Shown: positions 15,356-24,542, counted from the first letter of the stretch. The stretch: 64,000 nt of DNA from CAVUFH01 sp963740835 (GCA_963740835.1 CAVUFH010000002.1:310001-374000), one strand, 5' to 3'. Notes: a model not told the origin generated them from the letters alone. Program-made: numbers and translations.

Positions 15356-17587
15356 ATGTCGAGCACCGCGTACCGGACGTGCCACCTCTGCGAAGCGACG
15401 TGCGGGCTCGAGCTGCACATCGACGACCGCGAGATCGCGTTGGTGCGCGGCGATCGCGACGACGTGTTCAGCCGCGGCTACCTGTGCCCGAAAGGCACGG
15501 CGATCAAGCACCTGGAGACCGATCCGGATCGTGTCCGCACGCCGATGATCCGCCGTGGCGCGACCTGGCACGAGGTCACCTGGGACGACGCGTTCGCGGA
15601 GATCGACCGCCGGCTCGGTGAGGTGCGCGCCGCGCACGGCAATGATGCGGTCGCGGCGTATCTGGGCAATCCCAACGCGCACAACCTCGGCCCCGTGCTC
15701 TATAACCGTGTGCTCCTGCAGGCGCTCGGCAGCGGCAACGTCTACAGCGCGAGCACGGTGGACCAGATGCCGAAGCAGGTCTCCGCGGGTTTGATGTTCG
15801 GCACCGCGCTCTCAGTTCCCGTCCCCGACGTCGACCGCACCGACTATCTCCTGATGCTGGGCGCGAATCCCTTCGCCTCCAACGGGAGCTTGTGGACCGC
15901 GCCCGACCTCCCGAAGCGGTTGCGTGACCTGCGCGCGCGCGGCGGGCGACTCGTCGTCGTCGACCCGCGCCGCACGAAGACCGCCGAGGAAGCGGACGAG
16001 CACGTCGCGATCCGGCCCGCCGCCGACGCCCTCTTCTTGTTCGCGCTCGTCCACGTGCTCTTCCGCGAGGACCTCGTCGCGCTCGGGGTGCTGGCCGAGC
16101 ACACGGAAGGCATCGACGCGGTGCGCGCCGCGGCGGAGCAGTTCGCGCCCGAGCAGGTCGCGGACACGACCGGGATCGACGCGGACACCATTCGCCGCAT
16201 CGCACGCGAGCTCGCCGCGGCCCCGGCCGCGGCCGTGTACGCCCGCATCGGAACCTGCACGCAGGAGTTCGGCACGCTTGCGTCGTGGTTGGTGGACGTG
16301 TTGAACGTCCTCACCGGGAACCTCGACCGGCCCGGCGGTGCGATGTTCGCCAAGCCCGCGACCGGCAGCGGGAACACCGGCGGCACGTCGGGCAAGGGGA
16401 GGGGCGTGCGGTTCGGTCGCCGGCACTCGCGGGTGCGCGGCCTCCCCGAAGTCTTCGGCGAGCTCCCGGTGGTGTGCCTCGCCGAGGAGATCGAGACGCC
16501 CGGTGACGGTCAGGTGCGCGCGTTGCTCACGCTCGCCGGCAACCCCGCCGTCTCGACGCCCGACGCGGAGCGCCTCGACCGCGCCCTCGGCACGCTCGAC
16601 TTCATGGTGAGCGTCGACATCTACCTCAACGAGACGACGCGCCACGCAGACGTGTTCCTGCCCGCCGAACCGGAGCTCGCGCGCGGCCACTACGACGTCG
16701 CGCTCTACAACCTGGCGATCCGCAACGTCGCGAACTACTCGCCGCCGCTGTTCGAGCTCGACGCGAGCGCGTTGCCCGAGTGGCAGATCTTGCTGCGGCT
16801 GGCGGCGATCCTCGGCGGCCAAGGGGCCGATGCCGACGTCGACGCGCTCGACGACTTCCTGATCACCGGGCTCGTGCAGAAGGCGGTTTCGCGGCACGGC
16901 TCCAACGTCGAAGGCCGCGACACCGACGAGCTGTTGAAGGAGCTCGCGTCGCGGCGCGGTCCGGAACGCATCCTGGACTTCATGCTGCGCACCGGCCCGT
17001 ACGGCGACGGCTTCGGTGCCGACCCCGACGGTCTGAGCCTCGCGAAGCTCGAGGAGCACCCGCACGGGATCGATCTCGGCCCGCTGCAACCGCGTGTGCC
17101 CGAGGTCCTGCGGACGCCGAGCGGCAAGATCGAGTTGGCGCCGGTCGAGTGTCTCGCCGACGTCGCCCGTCTGGCTGCGGTGCTCGAACGCGACCGGCCC
17201 GCGCTCGTGCTCGTCGGCCGGCGCGATCTGCGGTCGAACAACTCGTGGATGCACAACCTGCCGGTGCTGGTGAAGGGCAAGGCGCGCTGCACACTGCACG
17301 TCCACCCCGACGACGCGCGGCGAGCCGGTGTCACCGACGGCGCCGCGGCCCGGGTCCGCTCCGCGACTGGTGAAGTGATCGTGCCGGTCGAGATCACCGA
17401 CGCGGTGCGGCCCGGTGTCGTGAGCATGCCGCACGGATGGGGCCACGACCGGTCCGGTGCCCAGATGCAGGTCGCGGCGGCGAACGCGGGCGCCAACAGC
17501 AACATCCTGGCCAGTGGCACTGCATTCGACCCACTGTCCGGCAACGCGGTGCTCAACGGCATCCCGGTCGAGCTCGAACCCGCCTAA
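15356..17587 (+). CDS. molybdopterin-dependent oxidoreductase (formate dehydrogenase/BisC-like)
   Basis: A 743-aa protein with an N-terminal [4Fe-4S] motif Cys9-x2-Cys12-x3-Cys16...Cys44 (TCHLCEATCG and GYLCPKG), the molybdopterin domains (YLLMLGANPFASNGS, LNVLTGNLDRPGGAMF, LLTLAGNPAVSTPD) and the C-terminal dinucleotide-binding domain (RRDLRSNNSWMHN, MPHGWGHD). No twin-arginine signal, so it is cytoplasmic. At the position of the Mo-ligating Cys/Sec of formate dehydrogenases the sequence reads YSASTVDQMPK without Cys or Sec, so the metal ligand differs. Homologues occur in mycobacteria with unknown substrate. It stands alone without electron-transfer subunits. Confidence 0.88.
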   Translation: MSSTAYRTCHLCEATCGLELHIDDREIALVRGDRDDVFSRGYLCPKGTAIKHLETDPDRVRTPMIRRGATWHEVTWDDAFAEIDRRLGEVRAAHGNDAVAAYLGNPNAHNLGPVLYNRVLLQALGSGNVYSASTVDQMPKQVSAGLMFGTALSVPVPDVDRTDYLLMLGANPFASNGSLWTAPDLPKRLRDLRARGGRLVVVDPRRTKTAEEADEHVAIRPAADALFLFALVHVLFREDLVALGVLAEHTEGIDAVRAAAEQFAPEQVADTTGIDADTIRRIARELAAAPAAAVYARIGTCTQEFGTLASWLVDVLNVLTGNLDRPGGAMFAKPATGSGNTGGTSGKGRGVRFGRRHSRVRGLPEVFGELPVVCLAEEIETPGDGQVRALLTLAGNPAVSTPDAERLDRALGTLDFMVSVDIYLNETTRHADVFLPAEPELARGHYDVALYNLAIRNVANYSPPLFELDASALPEWQILLRLAAILGGQGADADVDALDDFLITGLVQKAVSRHGSNVEGRDTDELLKELASRRGPERILDFMLRTGPYGDGFGADPDGLSLAKLEEHPHGIDLGPLQPRVPEVLRTPSGKIELAPVECLADVARLAAVLERDRPALVLVGRRDLRSNNSWMHNLPVLVKGKARCTLHVHPDDARRAGVTDGAAARVRSATGEVIVPVEITDAVRPGVVSMPHGWGHDRSGAQMQVAAANAGANSNILASGTAFDPLSGNAVLNGIPVELEPA

Positions 17588-17741
17588 TTCAAGCTCCTCG
17601 GCCCGATCGGTCACACATCCCGCCTTGGTGCCGATTGTTCCGGCAAGCCGGTTCTGGCCGCCTGCAAGCCGGGCCGGCTCGACGAAAACCATGTGCGGGG
17701 TGCCTCTCGGCGCGGCCGCGTAACCGGGAGATCACAAGAGC

Positions 17742-18218
17742 ATGGAACAAACGCGCAAGCGCCGCTGGTCGAAGCGACTCGCGGCATTCATCGTGGTGTC
17801 GGTCCTCGCGGTGGGCGCCGGCGTCGCCTACGCAGTGTGGACCGTGGGTGGCAGCGGCAGCGGTACGGCGATGGCGACCTCGGCGGCACCGCTCACGACC
17901 AGCGTCGCAACGCCGACCGCGCTGCTGTATCCGGGCATCGCCAACTCGAACCTGTTCCTCACGGTGAACAACCCCAACCCGTTCCCCGTGTCGGTCACGT
18001 CCGTGAACGCGAACGGTGCGGGAGTCCCCGATGCCGCGCACGCCGCGGGTTGTGTGACCACCGGTGTGTCGTTCGCGACGCAGGCGACTTCGCAGACGAT
18101 CCCGGCCAACGGTTCGCTGTCGTTCACGGTTGCCGGCGTCTCGATGTCGAACGCTTCCGACAACGGCTGCCAGGGTGCGACCTTCACCGTTCCGGTGACG
18201 TTCACCGCCACGAGCTGA
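17742..18218 (+). CDS. exported hypothetical protein (SipW/camelysin-like layout)
   Basis: A 158-aa protein with basic N-terminus (KRRWSKR), a hydrophobic signal segment (about 13-32) ending near YAVW, and a beta-rich Thr/Ser/Val domain. The segment just after the signal (AVWTVGGSGSGTAMA) resembles camelysin/TasA-type and many actinobacterial surface proteins. Two cysteines (about 105 and 147) may form a disulphide outside the cell. First of three exported-protein genes, 23 nt before the next. Its 154-nt upstream region is GC-rich and hairpin-prone. Confidence 0.75.
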   Translation: MEQTRKRRWSKRLAAFIVVSVLAVGAGVAYAVWTVGGSGSGTAMATSAAPLTTSVATPTALLYPGIANSNLFLTVNNPNPFPVSVTSVNANGAGVPDAAHAAGCVTTGVSFATQATSQTIPANGSLSFTVAGVSMSNASDNGCQGATFTVPVTFTATS

Positions 18219-18241
18219 GCAGACAGCGAGGAACTCGACCG

Positions 18242-18904
18242 ATGATGCAACGTCGCCGGCGGGAGCTCCTGCAGTTCCCGCCGGCACGTGCCTCGGCCGA
18301 GCGGGTGCAAGCTCGGATCGGCGTCACCTGCGTGCTGCTGGCCGCGATCGCGGTCACGCTCATCCTCGGTGGCACCGCGCCCGCCGGTGCGGCCGCGGCA
18401 CCGTCGATCCGACGCGTGCAGCAAACGCAGATGTTCACGTTGCACACCGAGGTCGCCGGTCTCTACCCGAACGCCACAGTCACTGCGACCGTGCGCGTCG
18501 ACAACCCGCAGTCCGAGGCGATCACCGTGCAGTCGGCCGTCGTCACCGTCGGCGACGCGAGCCCGAGTTGCGCGGCGCTCAACCTCGTCGCCGAACCGTT
18601 CTCGGGCAACGTCACCGTGCCCGGGTCGGGGACGGCGACGCTGCCCATCCACATCCACATGGCCGCGACCGCGCCGGACGCGTGTCAGGGTGCGGCGTTC
18701 CCACTTCGGCTCGCCGCGACCGGTGTCGTCGCGGATGGCCCGCCGCCCGCCCGCGGCGCGTCGTCCGCTGCGTCCTCGCCGCTGCCGTTCACTGGCTCGG
18801 CCGCCGCGATCTGGTTCGCGGCGATTGCGCTGGTCGCGATCGCGGTCGGCATCGTGCTCGTCGCGATCGTACGTCGCGCGAGCCGCCGCGCGATCACCGA
18901 CTGA
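18242..18904 (+). CDS. cell-wall-anchored protein with LPFTG sorting signal
   Basis: A 220-aa exported protein. A signal sequence at about 25-55 (VLLAAIAVTLILGGTAPAGA) is followed by a beta-sandwich domain (VTATVRVDNPQSEAITVQSA), and the C-terminus has the complete sortase sorting layout: SPLPFTG, a hydrophobic helix (AIWFAAIALVAIAVGIVLVA) and a basic tail (RRASRRAI). It is therefore probably anchored to peptidoglycan by a sortase; none is encoded here. ATG 18242 is immediately followed by a second ATG. It lies between two other exported-protein genes and likely forms one surface structure with them. Confidence 0.8.
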   Translation: MMQRRRRELLQFPPARASAERVQARIGVTCVLLAAIAVTLILGGTAPAGAAAAPSIRRVQQTQMFTLHTEVAGLYPNATVTATVRVDNPQSEAITVQSAVVTVGDASPSCAALNLVAEPFSGNVTVPGSGTATLPIHIHMAATAPDACQGAAFPLRLAATGVVADGPPPARGASSAASSPLPFTGSAAAIWFAAIALVAIAVGIVLVAIVRRASRRAITD

Positions 18905-18909
18905 AGCTC

Positions 18910-19932
18910 ATGAAGCGCAGTTGCGTTGCCATCGTCGTCGTGCTCGTGACCCTCCTGTTGGCGACGGCCGCGGATGCGGCCTGGCTCGCGCCCGGATCCG
19001 GGACCGGCCGCGCCAGCGCGCTGACCGTCACCATCGCGAACAACCGTGTCGCGACCGCGACCGGCGCGACCAGTGTGCACATCACGTGGACGGCGCCGTC
19101 GGCGCCGAGCGTGGCACCGACGCAGTACGTCGTACGGCGCAAGACGCCGACCACCGCAACGGTGTGCACCGTGACCGGCGCGATATTCGCATGCGACGAC
19201 ACCGGACTGAGCCCGACGACGACCTACACCTACACGATCGAAGCGCGCGTCGGTTCGGGGTGGACGAGCACGGAGAGCCCGACGTTCAGCGCGACGACCA
19301 CCGCGCAGCCGACGTTCGTCGTCACGCCCGCGGCCGGGACGCGCACCGCGGGTGCCGCCTTCAACGTCACGATCCGCGCGACGACGAACGGGACGACGAC
19401 CGACACTGCGTACACCGGCGCGCACGCGATCGCGTTCTCGGGCCCGGGCAACGGTCCGGACGGCAACCCACCGACGTACCCGGCGACGGTGACCTTCGCC
19501 GCCGGTCAGGGAACGGCAAGCATCACGTTGGTGCGCGCCGAGACCGTCACGCTCGTCGCGAGTGACGGCGTGCGCACCGGGAGCTCGAGTGTGACGGTAC
19601 AGAGCGCAGCGCCGAGCAAGCTGCGGTTCGCGAGCGCGCCGTGCACCGGCGGACAGGTGATCGTCGGCAACGGTGGTTCCTTCACGTCGAACGTCACCGT
19701 CGTCGACGCCTACGGCAACCCGACCGACTCGACCGCCCTGTTGCTGCTCGTAAGCCTCAACGATGCCCCGGCCATCGGAACCTTCAGCCAAGCGTTCTTC
19801 CTGCTGTGGATCGGCAGCGACCAGGTCGGACCGTTCACCTACACGCTCCCGAACGGCAACCCGCCCGACGTCACGATCACGGCGAGCGCAGGTTCGCTGA
19901 CGCCCGCGACCTGCGTGGTCAAGAACGCCTGA
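18910..19932 (+). CDS. exported protein with fibronectin type III and Ig-like domains
   Basis: A 340-aa protein: signal peptide (about 1-24, cleaved near ADA-AW), then the same W-x-GSG-x-G motif as the first protein of the cluster (AWLAPGSGTGRASA), a fibronectin type III-like domain (about 45-130: SVHITWTAPSAP, YVVRRKTPT, TTYTYTIEARVGSGW), and Ig-like repeats (about 135-340). Cysteine pairs in the domains suggest extracellular disulphides. It starts 5 nt after the LPFTG gene. A role in adhesion or surface coat is inferred from architecture. Confidence 0.78.
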   Translation: MKRSCVAIVVVLVTLLLATAADAAWLAPGSGTGRASALTVTIANNRVATATGATSVHITWTAPSAPSVAPTQYVVRRKTPTTATVCTVTGAIFACDDTGLSPTTTYTYTIEARVGSGWTSTESPTFSATTTAQPTFVVTPAAGTRTAGAAFNVTIRATTNGTTTDTAYTGAHAIAFSGPGNGPDGNPPTYPATVTFAAGQGTASITLVRAETVTLVASDGVRTGSSSVTVQSAAPSKLRFASAPCTGGQVIVGNGGSFTSNVTVVDAYGNPTDSTALLLLVSLNDAPAIGTFSQAFFLLWIGSDQVGPFTYTLPNGNPPDVTITASAGSLTPATCVVKNA

Positions 19933-19962
19933 GCCTCGATGGGGGCGGCGAACCGGGCGCGA

Positions 19963-20783
19963 TCATTCTTCGGCGGCGCGCGCCTGTTCGCGTAGGGCCT
20001 TGGAGAAGTCGGCCATGCCGCGGAGGTAGTCGTCACACGCGGCGTGCTTGCCGACCGCGAGCTGCTTGGCGTCGATGCCGCCCGGGAACTGCGGCGGCAC
20101 GTAGTACTCGAAGCCGCTGTCCTCCAATGCGTCCGCGATGCCGGCCGCGCAGTCGGCCGCGGGCACCTTCTCGATGTCGATCAGCGCGGGTTCGTTGTCG
20201 GGCTGGTCCCATATCTCGGTTGCGATCGGGCCGGGGAGGATCAGCTTGATGTCGACACCGGTGCCCGCGAGATCGAGGCACATCGCTTCCGCCCAGCCGC
20301 ACATCGCGAACTTCGCGGCGTTGTACGCGGACTCGTTCGCGATCGGGATGCGGCCACCCATGCTCGACACGAACACGATCGTTCCACGGCCGCGGTCGAT
20401 CATCCGGGGGAGCACCGCGAGGCCCATGCGCGCGGGGGAGTGGAAGTCGACGTCCATCACGTACTCGACATCCGCAGGCGTGAGATCGGTGACGTGCGTC
20501 CGCTTCGGGATCGCGGCGTTGTTCACGAGCGCGTCGAGCCCGCCGAACGCGTCCCACGCCTCGATCGCGACCTGCTCCGCGCGGCGAGATCGCCGAGGTC
20601 GGCGGACCACATCTGCGAGTCGGGCGCGTGCTCGCGGCACCGGGCGAGCACCTCACGCAGGCGTTCCTCGCGGCGGGCGACGATGCCCACGGTCGCGCCG
20701 CGTGCGGCGAGGATCGGTGCCAGCGCGGCACCGATGCCCGACGACGCGCCGGTGACCAGGATCTTGGCGCCGGCGATCTTCAT
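19963..20783 (-). CDS. short-chain dehydrogenase/reductase, apparent frameshift
   Basis: A classical SDR of about 273 aa if repaired. The N-terminal frame has the NAD(P)-binding TGASSGIGAALAP and ends properly to WSADLGDLA; the next frame continues with AEQVAIEAWDAFGGLDALVNNAAIPK, the catalytic Ser (FVSSMGG) and Y-x3-K (SAYNAAKFAM). The junction is at 20577-20587, where one missing C in a CCCGCGCG-like tract would restore the frame. The C-terminus (EYYVPPQFPGGIDAKQ) suggests a lipid or steroid-type substrate. ATG 20783 overlaps the stop of the alkylsulfatase-like gene (ATGA), so they are coupled. Confidence 0.85.
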
Positions 20784-22048
20784 GCCTGTTTCTCCCCTGC
20801 GGCTCGTGCGCGCGACTCGTGCTCCGCCCACGAGAAGATGCCCTTCGACATCGTCGACGCTTCCTCGCCCGCGCGGAGCCCGAACACCTCCGCCCGCGCT
20901 TCGTGCACGCCCTTGTCGTCAGGCGCGGCTTGCGCGGCGAGCTCGGCGAGGTGGCCAGCGAGGCGCAGGTCACCCTCCGCCGCGAGCTCGCGCGCCCGGC
21001 CGGCCAGGCGGGCCGCGCCGCCGGCGAGGTGCGCGAGCTCCTCCGCGAGCGCAGTCGGTGTGGCGGGCTTGAGGTGCGACGGGTCGCCGTCGTACCAGCC
21101 GCCGTAGTACCGCCAGATGTTGCGTACGACGAACTCCGGTTCGTCGTAGATAGGGCGGAGGTAAGGGCGCGCCAGCAGCTGTTCGGGCGCGCGCACCGAA
21201 TGCACGATGTCGTCGAGGCGCGCGCCCTCGTTCATCAGCGCGAGCGTCTGGTCCAGAACCGACTCCAGCAGTTCGGCACCTTCGGTGAGCGCCTGGCGCA
21301 CGCGGTCGGCACCGACGATCGGGAGGCCGTGACCGGGGAGCAGCGCGTCGGCGTCGAGCGCGGCCATCGTGCGGAACGCCTGCGCCCAATCGCGTGCATA
21401 GCGCTGCACCTTCTGCGGGTTTCCGCAGTTCGGCGACGCCCAGATGAACAGATCACCGGTGAACAGCACCTTGCGATCCGGCGCCCACACCCACGTGCCG
21501 TCGTCGGTCTCGCCGCGCGCGTGGTAGAGCTCGAAGCGCTCGCCGCCGACGTCGAGCGCGAGGTCGTGGCGGTACGTCTCGTCCGGGTACCGGTACTCGA
21601 CCGGCCAACGCAGTCCCGGCGCCTGGAACTGCCGCTGGTTGATGACCGCGTTGTAGCCGGCGGTGAGGATGTAGCGGTCGAAGCGGTCGGCGACGAGCTC
21701 GTGCGCGACGACGCGAGGGGCCGCCCAGCCGTTGGCGCGCGCCTCCTCCTCGTAGAGGTCGACGCCGAAGACGTGGTCGATGTGGCCGTGGGTGAAGATC
21801 GCGGTGTCGAGCCGGCTCGCGGACCAGCGGCGCATGGTCTCGTGGACCGACTTGGCCTGGAACACGCCGCTCGTGTCGACCACGACCAGGCCGTCGTCGG
21901 TGTCGATCGCCGCGGAATTCGCGAACGCGTCGACGAAGGCCAGCCCGGGCTGGATCTCGGCCAGCTGCCCGCTGGTCGAGAACGGGTGGTGCGATTCGAT
22001 CGGCAGTTCGCCGGTGAACAGTCGATCCGCGGTGTCGAGCAGGTCCAT
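20780..22048 (-). CDS. alkyl sulfatase-like metallo-beta-lactamase hydrolase
   Basis: A 422-aa protein with the MBL zinc motif TH87-x-H89-x-DH (FTHGHIDHVFG), further ligands in HARGETDDGTW and FTGDLFIW, and a C-terminal dimerisation-type helical region (about 300-400) as in SdsA1-type alkyl sulfatases. It lacks a signal peptide and the SCP2-like third domain of SdsA1, so it is a shorter cytoplasmic relative. It is first in a two-gene operon with the SDR, starting 39 bp from the KstR-type operator, so it is probably controlled by the divergent regulator. Likely substrates are sulfate esters or thioesters. Confidence 0.82.
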   Translation of the reverse strand: MDLLDTADRLFTGELPIESHHPFSTSGQLAEIQPGLAFVDAFANSAAIDTDDGLVVVDTSGVFQAKSVHETMRRWSASRLDTAIFTHGHIDHVFGVDLYEEEARANGWAAPRVVAHELVADRFDRYILTAGYNAVINQRQFQAPGLRWPVEYRYPDETYRHDLALDVGGERFELYHARGETDDGTWVWAPDRKVLFTGDLFIWASPNCGNPQKVQRYARDWAQAFRTMAALDADALLPGHGLPIVGADRVRQALTEGAELLESVLDQTLALMNEGARLDDIVHSVRAPEQLLARPYLRPIYDEPEFVVRNIWRYYGGWYDGDPSHLKPATPTALAEELAHLAGGAARLAGRARELAAEGDLRLAGHLAELAAQAAPDDKGVHEARAEVFGLRAGEEASTMSKGIFSWAEHESRARAAGEKQA

Positions 22049-22086
22049 CTCCGGAGCATGCCCGCGGCATGCGTTGCGAGAGAAAT

Positions 22087-22100
22087 GGAAACGTGTTTCA
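22087..22100. promoter_or_regulatory. KstR-type operator
   Basis: GGAAACGTGTTTCA contains the perfect inverted repeat GAAAC-GT-GTTTC and matches the mycobacterial KstR site TnnAACnnGTTnnA except for the first base. It lies in the 62-bp divergent region between the alkylsulfatase-like gene (start 22048) and the KstR-like gene (start 22111), the position of an autoregulatory site. Confidence 0.65.
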
Positions 22101-22110
22101 CTTTTGGATC

Positions 22111-22704
22111 GTGTCGACTGCCGAGCTCCCGGGGGCGCTGGCCCGTAGTCAAGCGGCGCGCCGGCGCCGGGTACTCGACGCGACGCTGGCCCTGGCCGCC
22201 GACGGCGGGTTCGACGCGGTGCAGATGCGGGATGTCGCAGCCGCGGCCGACGTCGCGCTCGGAACCGTCTACCGCTACTTCTCGTCGAAGGAGCGCCTGC
22301 TTCTCGAGGCGATGGCCGAGCAGCAGGCCGACCTCCGCTCCTATCTCCACTCGCATCCGCCGACCGAGCCGACGCCGGCCGCGCGGGTGCTCGCGGTGCT
22401 CGCCCGTTCGAACCGGACGCTGCGCCGGTACCCGGACGTGACCGCGGCGATGGTGCGGGCGTTCGGGTCCGCAGCGGTCGAGAACGCCGACATCGTGCGG
22501 CGCGTCACTGAGATCATGACCGACATCATCACCGGCGCGATCCAAGGTCCGGAGCGGCACCGCCCGACCGAGCGCGAGCTGCGCACCGCCCGAATCCTCA
22601 TGCAGGTGTGGCTCTCGTCGCTCAACGGCTGGGTGTGTGGCGTCGACGCGCCCGAGCGCGTCGACGAGGACCTCGACGCCGCCGCGCAGCTCCTGCTCTC
22701 CTGA
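22111..22704 (+). CDS. TetR-family regulator, KstR-like
   Basis: A 197-aa TetR repressor. The helix-turn-helix (about 14-55: RRRRVLDATLALAADGGFDA, VQMRDVAAAADVALGTVYRYF) is close to mycobacterial KstR, the repressor of cholesterol catabolism genes, and the ligand domain keeps KstR-like features (LMQVWLSSLNGWV). In KstR a steroid CoA thioester releases DNA. GTG 22111 is preferred to an upstream ATG because that would place the operator inside the gene. The neighbours, a FadD19-like synthetase and SDR, fit sterol or branched-acid catabolism. Confidence 0.82.
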   Translation: MSTAELPGALARSQAARRRRVLDATLALAADGGFDAVQMRDVAAAADVALGTVYRYFSSKERLLLEAMAEQQADLRSYLHSHPPTEPTPAARVLAVLARSNRTLRRYPDVTAAMVRAFGSAAVENADIVRRVTEIMTDIITGAIQGPERHRPTERELRTARILMQVWLSSLNGWVCGVDAPERVDEDLDAAAQLLLS

Positions 22705-22784
22705 TGTTCTCGCCCGCTCCGTCGACCGTGCGGCCTTCGGCCGGTGGGCCTCTGTCCGCTTCCCACCCGTAGTCTGCGGCGCCG

Positions 22785-24422
22785 ATGTCTCGACACTTCA
22801 ACTTCGCCGACCTCTTCGAGCTGGCGGCCGACACGGTGCCCGACCGCGTCGCGGTGATCGATCGCCGGAGGCGGGTCACGTACCGCGAGCTCGAAGCGCG
22901 CGCGAACCGGCTCGCGCACGCGCTGCAGCACGCGGGCGTCGCGCCTGGCGACCACGTCGGCATCTTCGCCACGAACTGCGTGGAGTGGGTCGAGTCGATG
23001 CTCGCGGTGTACAAGATCCGCGCTCGCGTCGTGAACGTGAACTTCCGGTACGTCGAAGAGGAGCTGCGGTACCTGTTCGACAACTCGGACATGGTCGCGA
23101 TCGTCTACCAGCGCGAGTACGGGCCGTTGATCGCAGCCGCGCGTGACGCGCAACCGAAGTTGCAGCACTTCCTTCGCATCGAGTGGGAAGGCTCCGACGC
23201 CGACGACGCCGCGCTCGACCCGATCGAGTACGAGCCCGCGCTCGCCGCGCACTCGCCCGAGCGCGACTTCGGCGAGCGCTCCGACGACGACATCTACCTG
23301 CTCTACACCGGCGGCACCACCGGCATGCCCAAGGGCGTGATGTGGCGCCAGGAGGACGTGTACTTCGCACTCGCGGGCGGGATCGACGTGTTCACGCTCG
23401 AACGGACGCCGTACCCGGAGGCCGCGAGCGAGAAGATCGACGCCGTGCAACCGTCCGGCCTGGTGATGATGCCCGTCCCGCCGCTGATGCACGGCGCGGG
23501 CCAGATGGGCACACTGCGTTCGATCTTCGAAGGCGGCACCGCGGTCATCACCGACCGCTTCGACGCCGAAGAGGTGTGGCGCACCGTCGCGCGCGAGCGG
23601 GTGAACTCGCTCTCCGTCACCGGCGACGCCATGGCGCGCCCGCTCGCGGACGCACTCGAGACGCTGGGCCGTGACCTCGACCTGTCGTGCGTCGTGTCGT
23701 TCAGCAGCACCGCCGCGATCTTCTCGCAGACGGTGAAGGAGCAGCTGCAGCGGCTGTTGCCCGACTACGTCGTGATGACCGACGCCATCGGTTCCACCGA
23801 AGGCGGCATGAACGGCATCCGGGTCGTCACCAAGGGTGACGTCGCCAAGGAGGGCATCACGTCGGTGCAGGCGTCAGCCGACAGCGTGGTGCTGGACGAC
23901 GAGTTCCAGCCGATCGAACCGGGTTCCGGCAAGGTCGGGCGCGTCGCACGCGGCGGCAACATCCCGATCGGCTACTACAACGATCCGGTCAAGACTGCCG
24001 AGGTGTTCGTCACCGACACGAATGGCAAGCGCTGGTCGATCCCCGGCGACTTCGCGACCGTCGAGGCCGACGGTCGCATCACGCTGCTCGGACGCGGCTC
24101 CGCGTCGATCAATTCAGGCGGCGAGAAGGTGTATCCCGAAGAGGTCGAAGGCGCGCTCAAATCGCACCCGGACGTGTTCGACGTGCTCGTCGTCGGCGTG
24201 ACCGACGAACGCTGGGGTGAGCGGGTGACCGCGCTGTTGCAGCCGCGTCCAGGTCGCACACCCACGCTCGCCGAGCTGCAGGAGCACTGCCGCGGGGTCA
24301 TCGCGGGCTACAAGGTGCCGCGCGCGCTCTTCCTCGTCGACGAGGTGCCACGCCTGCCCAACGGCAAGCCCGACTACCGCGCCGCGAAATCACGCGCCGG
24401 CGATCTCGCCGCCGCGGGGTAG
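22785..24422 (+). CDS. acyl-CoA synthetase, FadD19-like
   Basis: A 545-aa ANL ligase of full length. The P-loop is at 173-186 (YTGGTTGMPKGVMW); YLLYTGG, the core DAIGSTEGG, SIPGDFATVEADGRI and the C-terminal Lys in LPNGKPDYRAAK are present. The MWRQED after the P-loop and the PPLMHGAGQ segment are typical of the FadD17/FadD19 branch, which activates C5-C8 steroid side-chain acids in mycobacteria. It lies 80 nt downstream of the kstR-like gene. The steroid link is inference from family and context. Confidence 0.9.
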   Translation: MSRHFNFADLFELAADTVPDRVAVIDRRRRVTYRELEARANRLAHALQHAGVAPGDHVGIFATNCVEWVESMLAVYKIRARVVNVNFRYVEEELRYLFDNSDMVAIVYQREYGPLIAAARDAQPKLQHFLRIEWEGSDADDAALDPIEYEPALAAHSPERDFGERSDDDIYLLYTGGTTGMPKGVMWRQEDVYFALAGGIDVFTLERTPYPEAASEKIDAVQPSGLVMMPVPPLMHGAGQMGTLRSIFEGGTAVITDRFDAEEVWRTVARERVNSLSVTGDAMARPLADALETLGRDLDLSCVVSFSSTAAIFSQTVKEQLQRLLPDYVVMTDAIGSTEGGMNGIRVVTKGDVAKEGITSVQASADSVVLDDEFQPIEPGSGKVGRVARGGNIPIGYYNDPVKTAEVFVTDTNGKRWSIPGDFATVEADGRITLLGRGSASINSGGEKVYPEEVEGALKSHPDVFDVLVVGVTDERWGERVTALLQPRPGRTPTLAELQEHCRGVIAGYKVPRALFLVDEVPRLPNGKPDYRAAKSRAGDLAAAG

Positions 24423-24439
24423 GGTCCTCGCGAGATCAA

Positions 24440-24540
24440 CCCATGGGGAGCTCGGGGGAACCGGGCTGAGAGGGTGGCTGCCATTCCCGCCACCGACCCC
24501 TCGAACCTGCTCCGGGTAATGCCGGCGGAGGGAGGGACAC
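24440..24540 (+). promoter_or_regulatory. TPP (THI-box) riboswitch
   Basis: The conserved core elements occur in order: GGGGAG with a P2/P3 arm, the CTGAGAGGG pyrimidine-sensor loop (24466-24474), a variable stem (GGTGGC...GCCACC), ACCCCTCGAACCTG, then CCGGGTAATGCCGGCGGAGG, the pyrophosphate-sensor arm. It ends 3 nt before the thiN start, suggesting control of translation initiation by thiamine pyrophosphate. It regulates the thiN-ABC transporter operon. Confidence 0.95.
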
Positions 24541-24542
24541 GC

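Noticed and set aside
17588..17741. Cyclic di-GMP riboswitch before the surface-protein cluster
   Set aside because: GCAAGCC repeats recall the GEMM motif, but the conserved GGCAAACC, ACGCAAAGCC and tetraloop-receptor order is absent; kept only as a structured leader.
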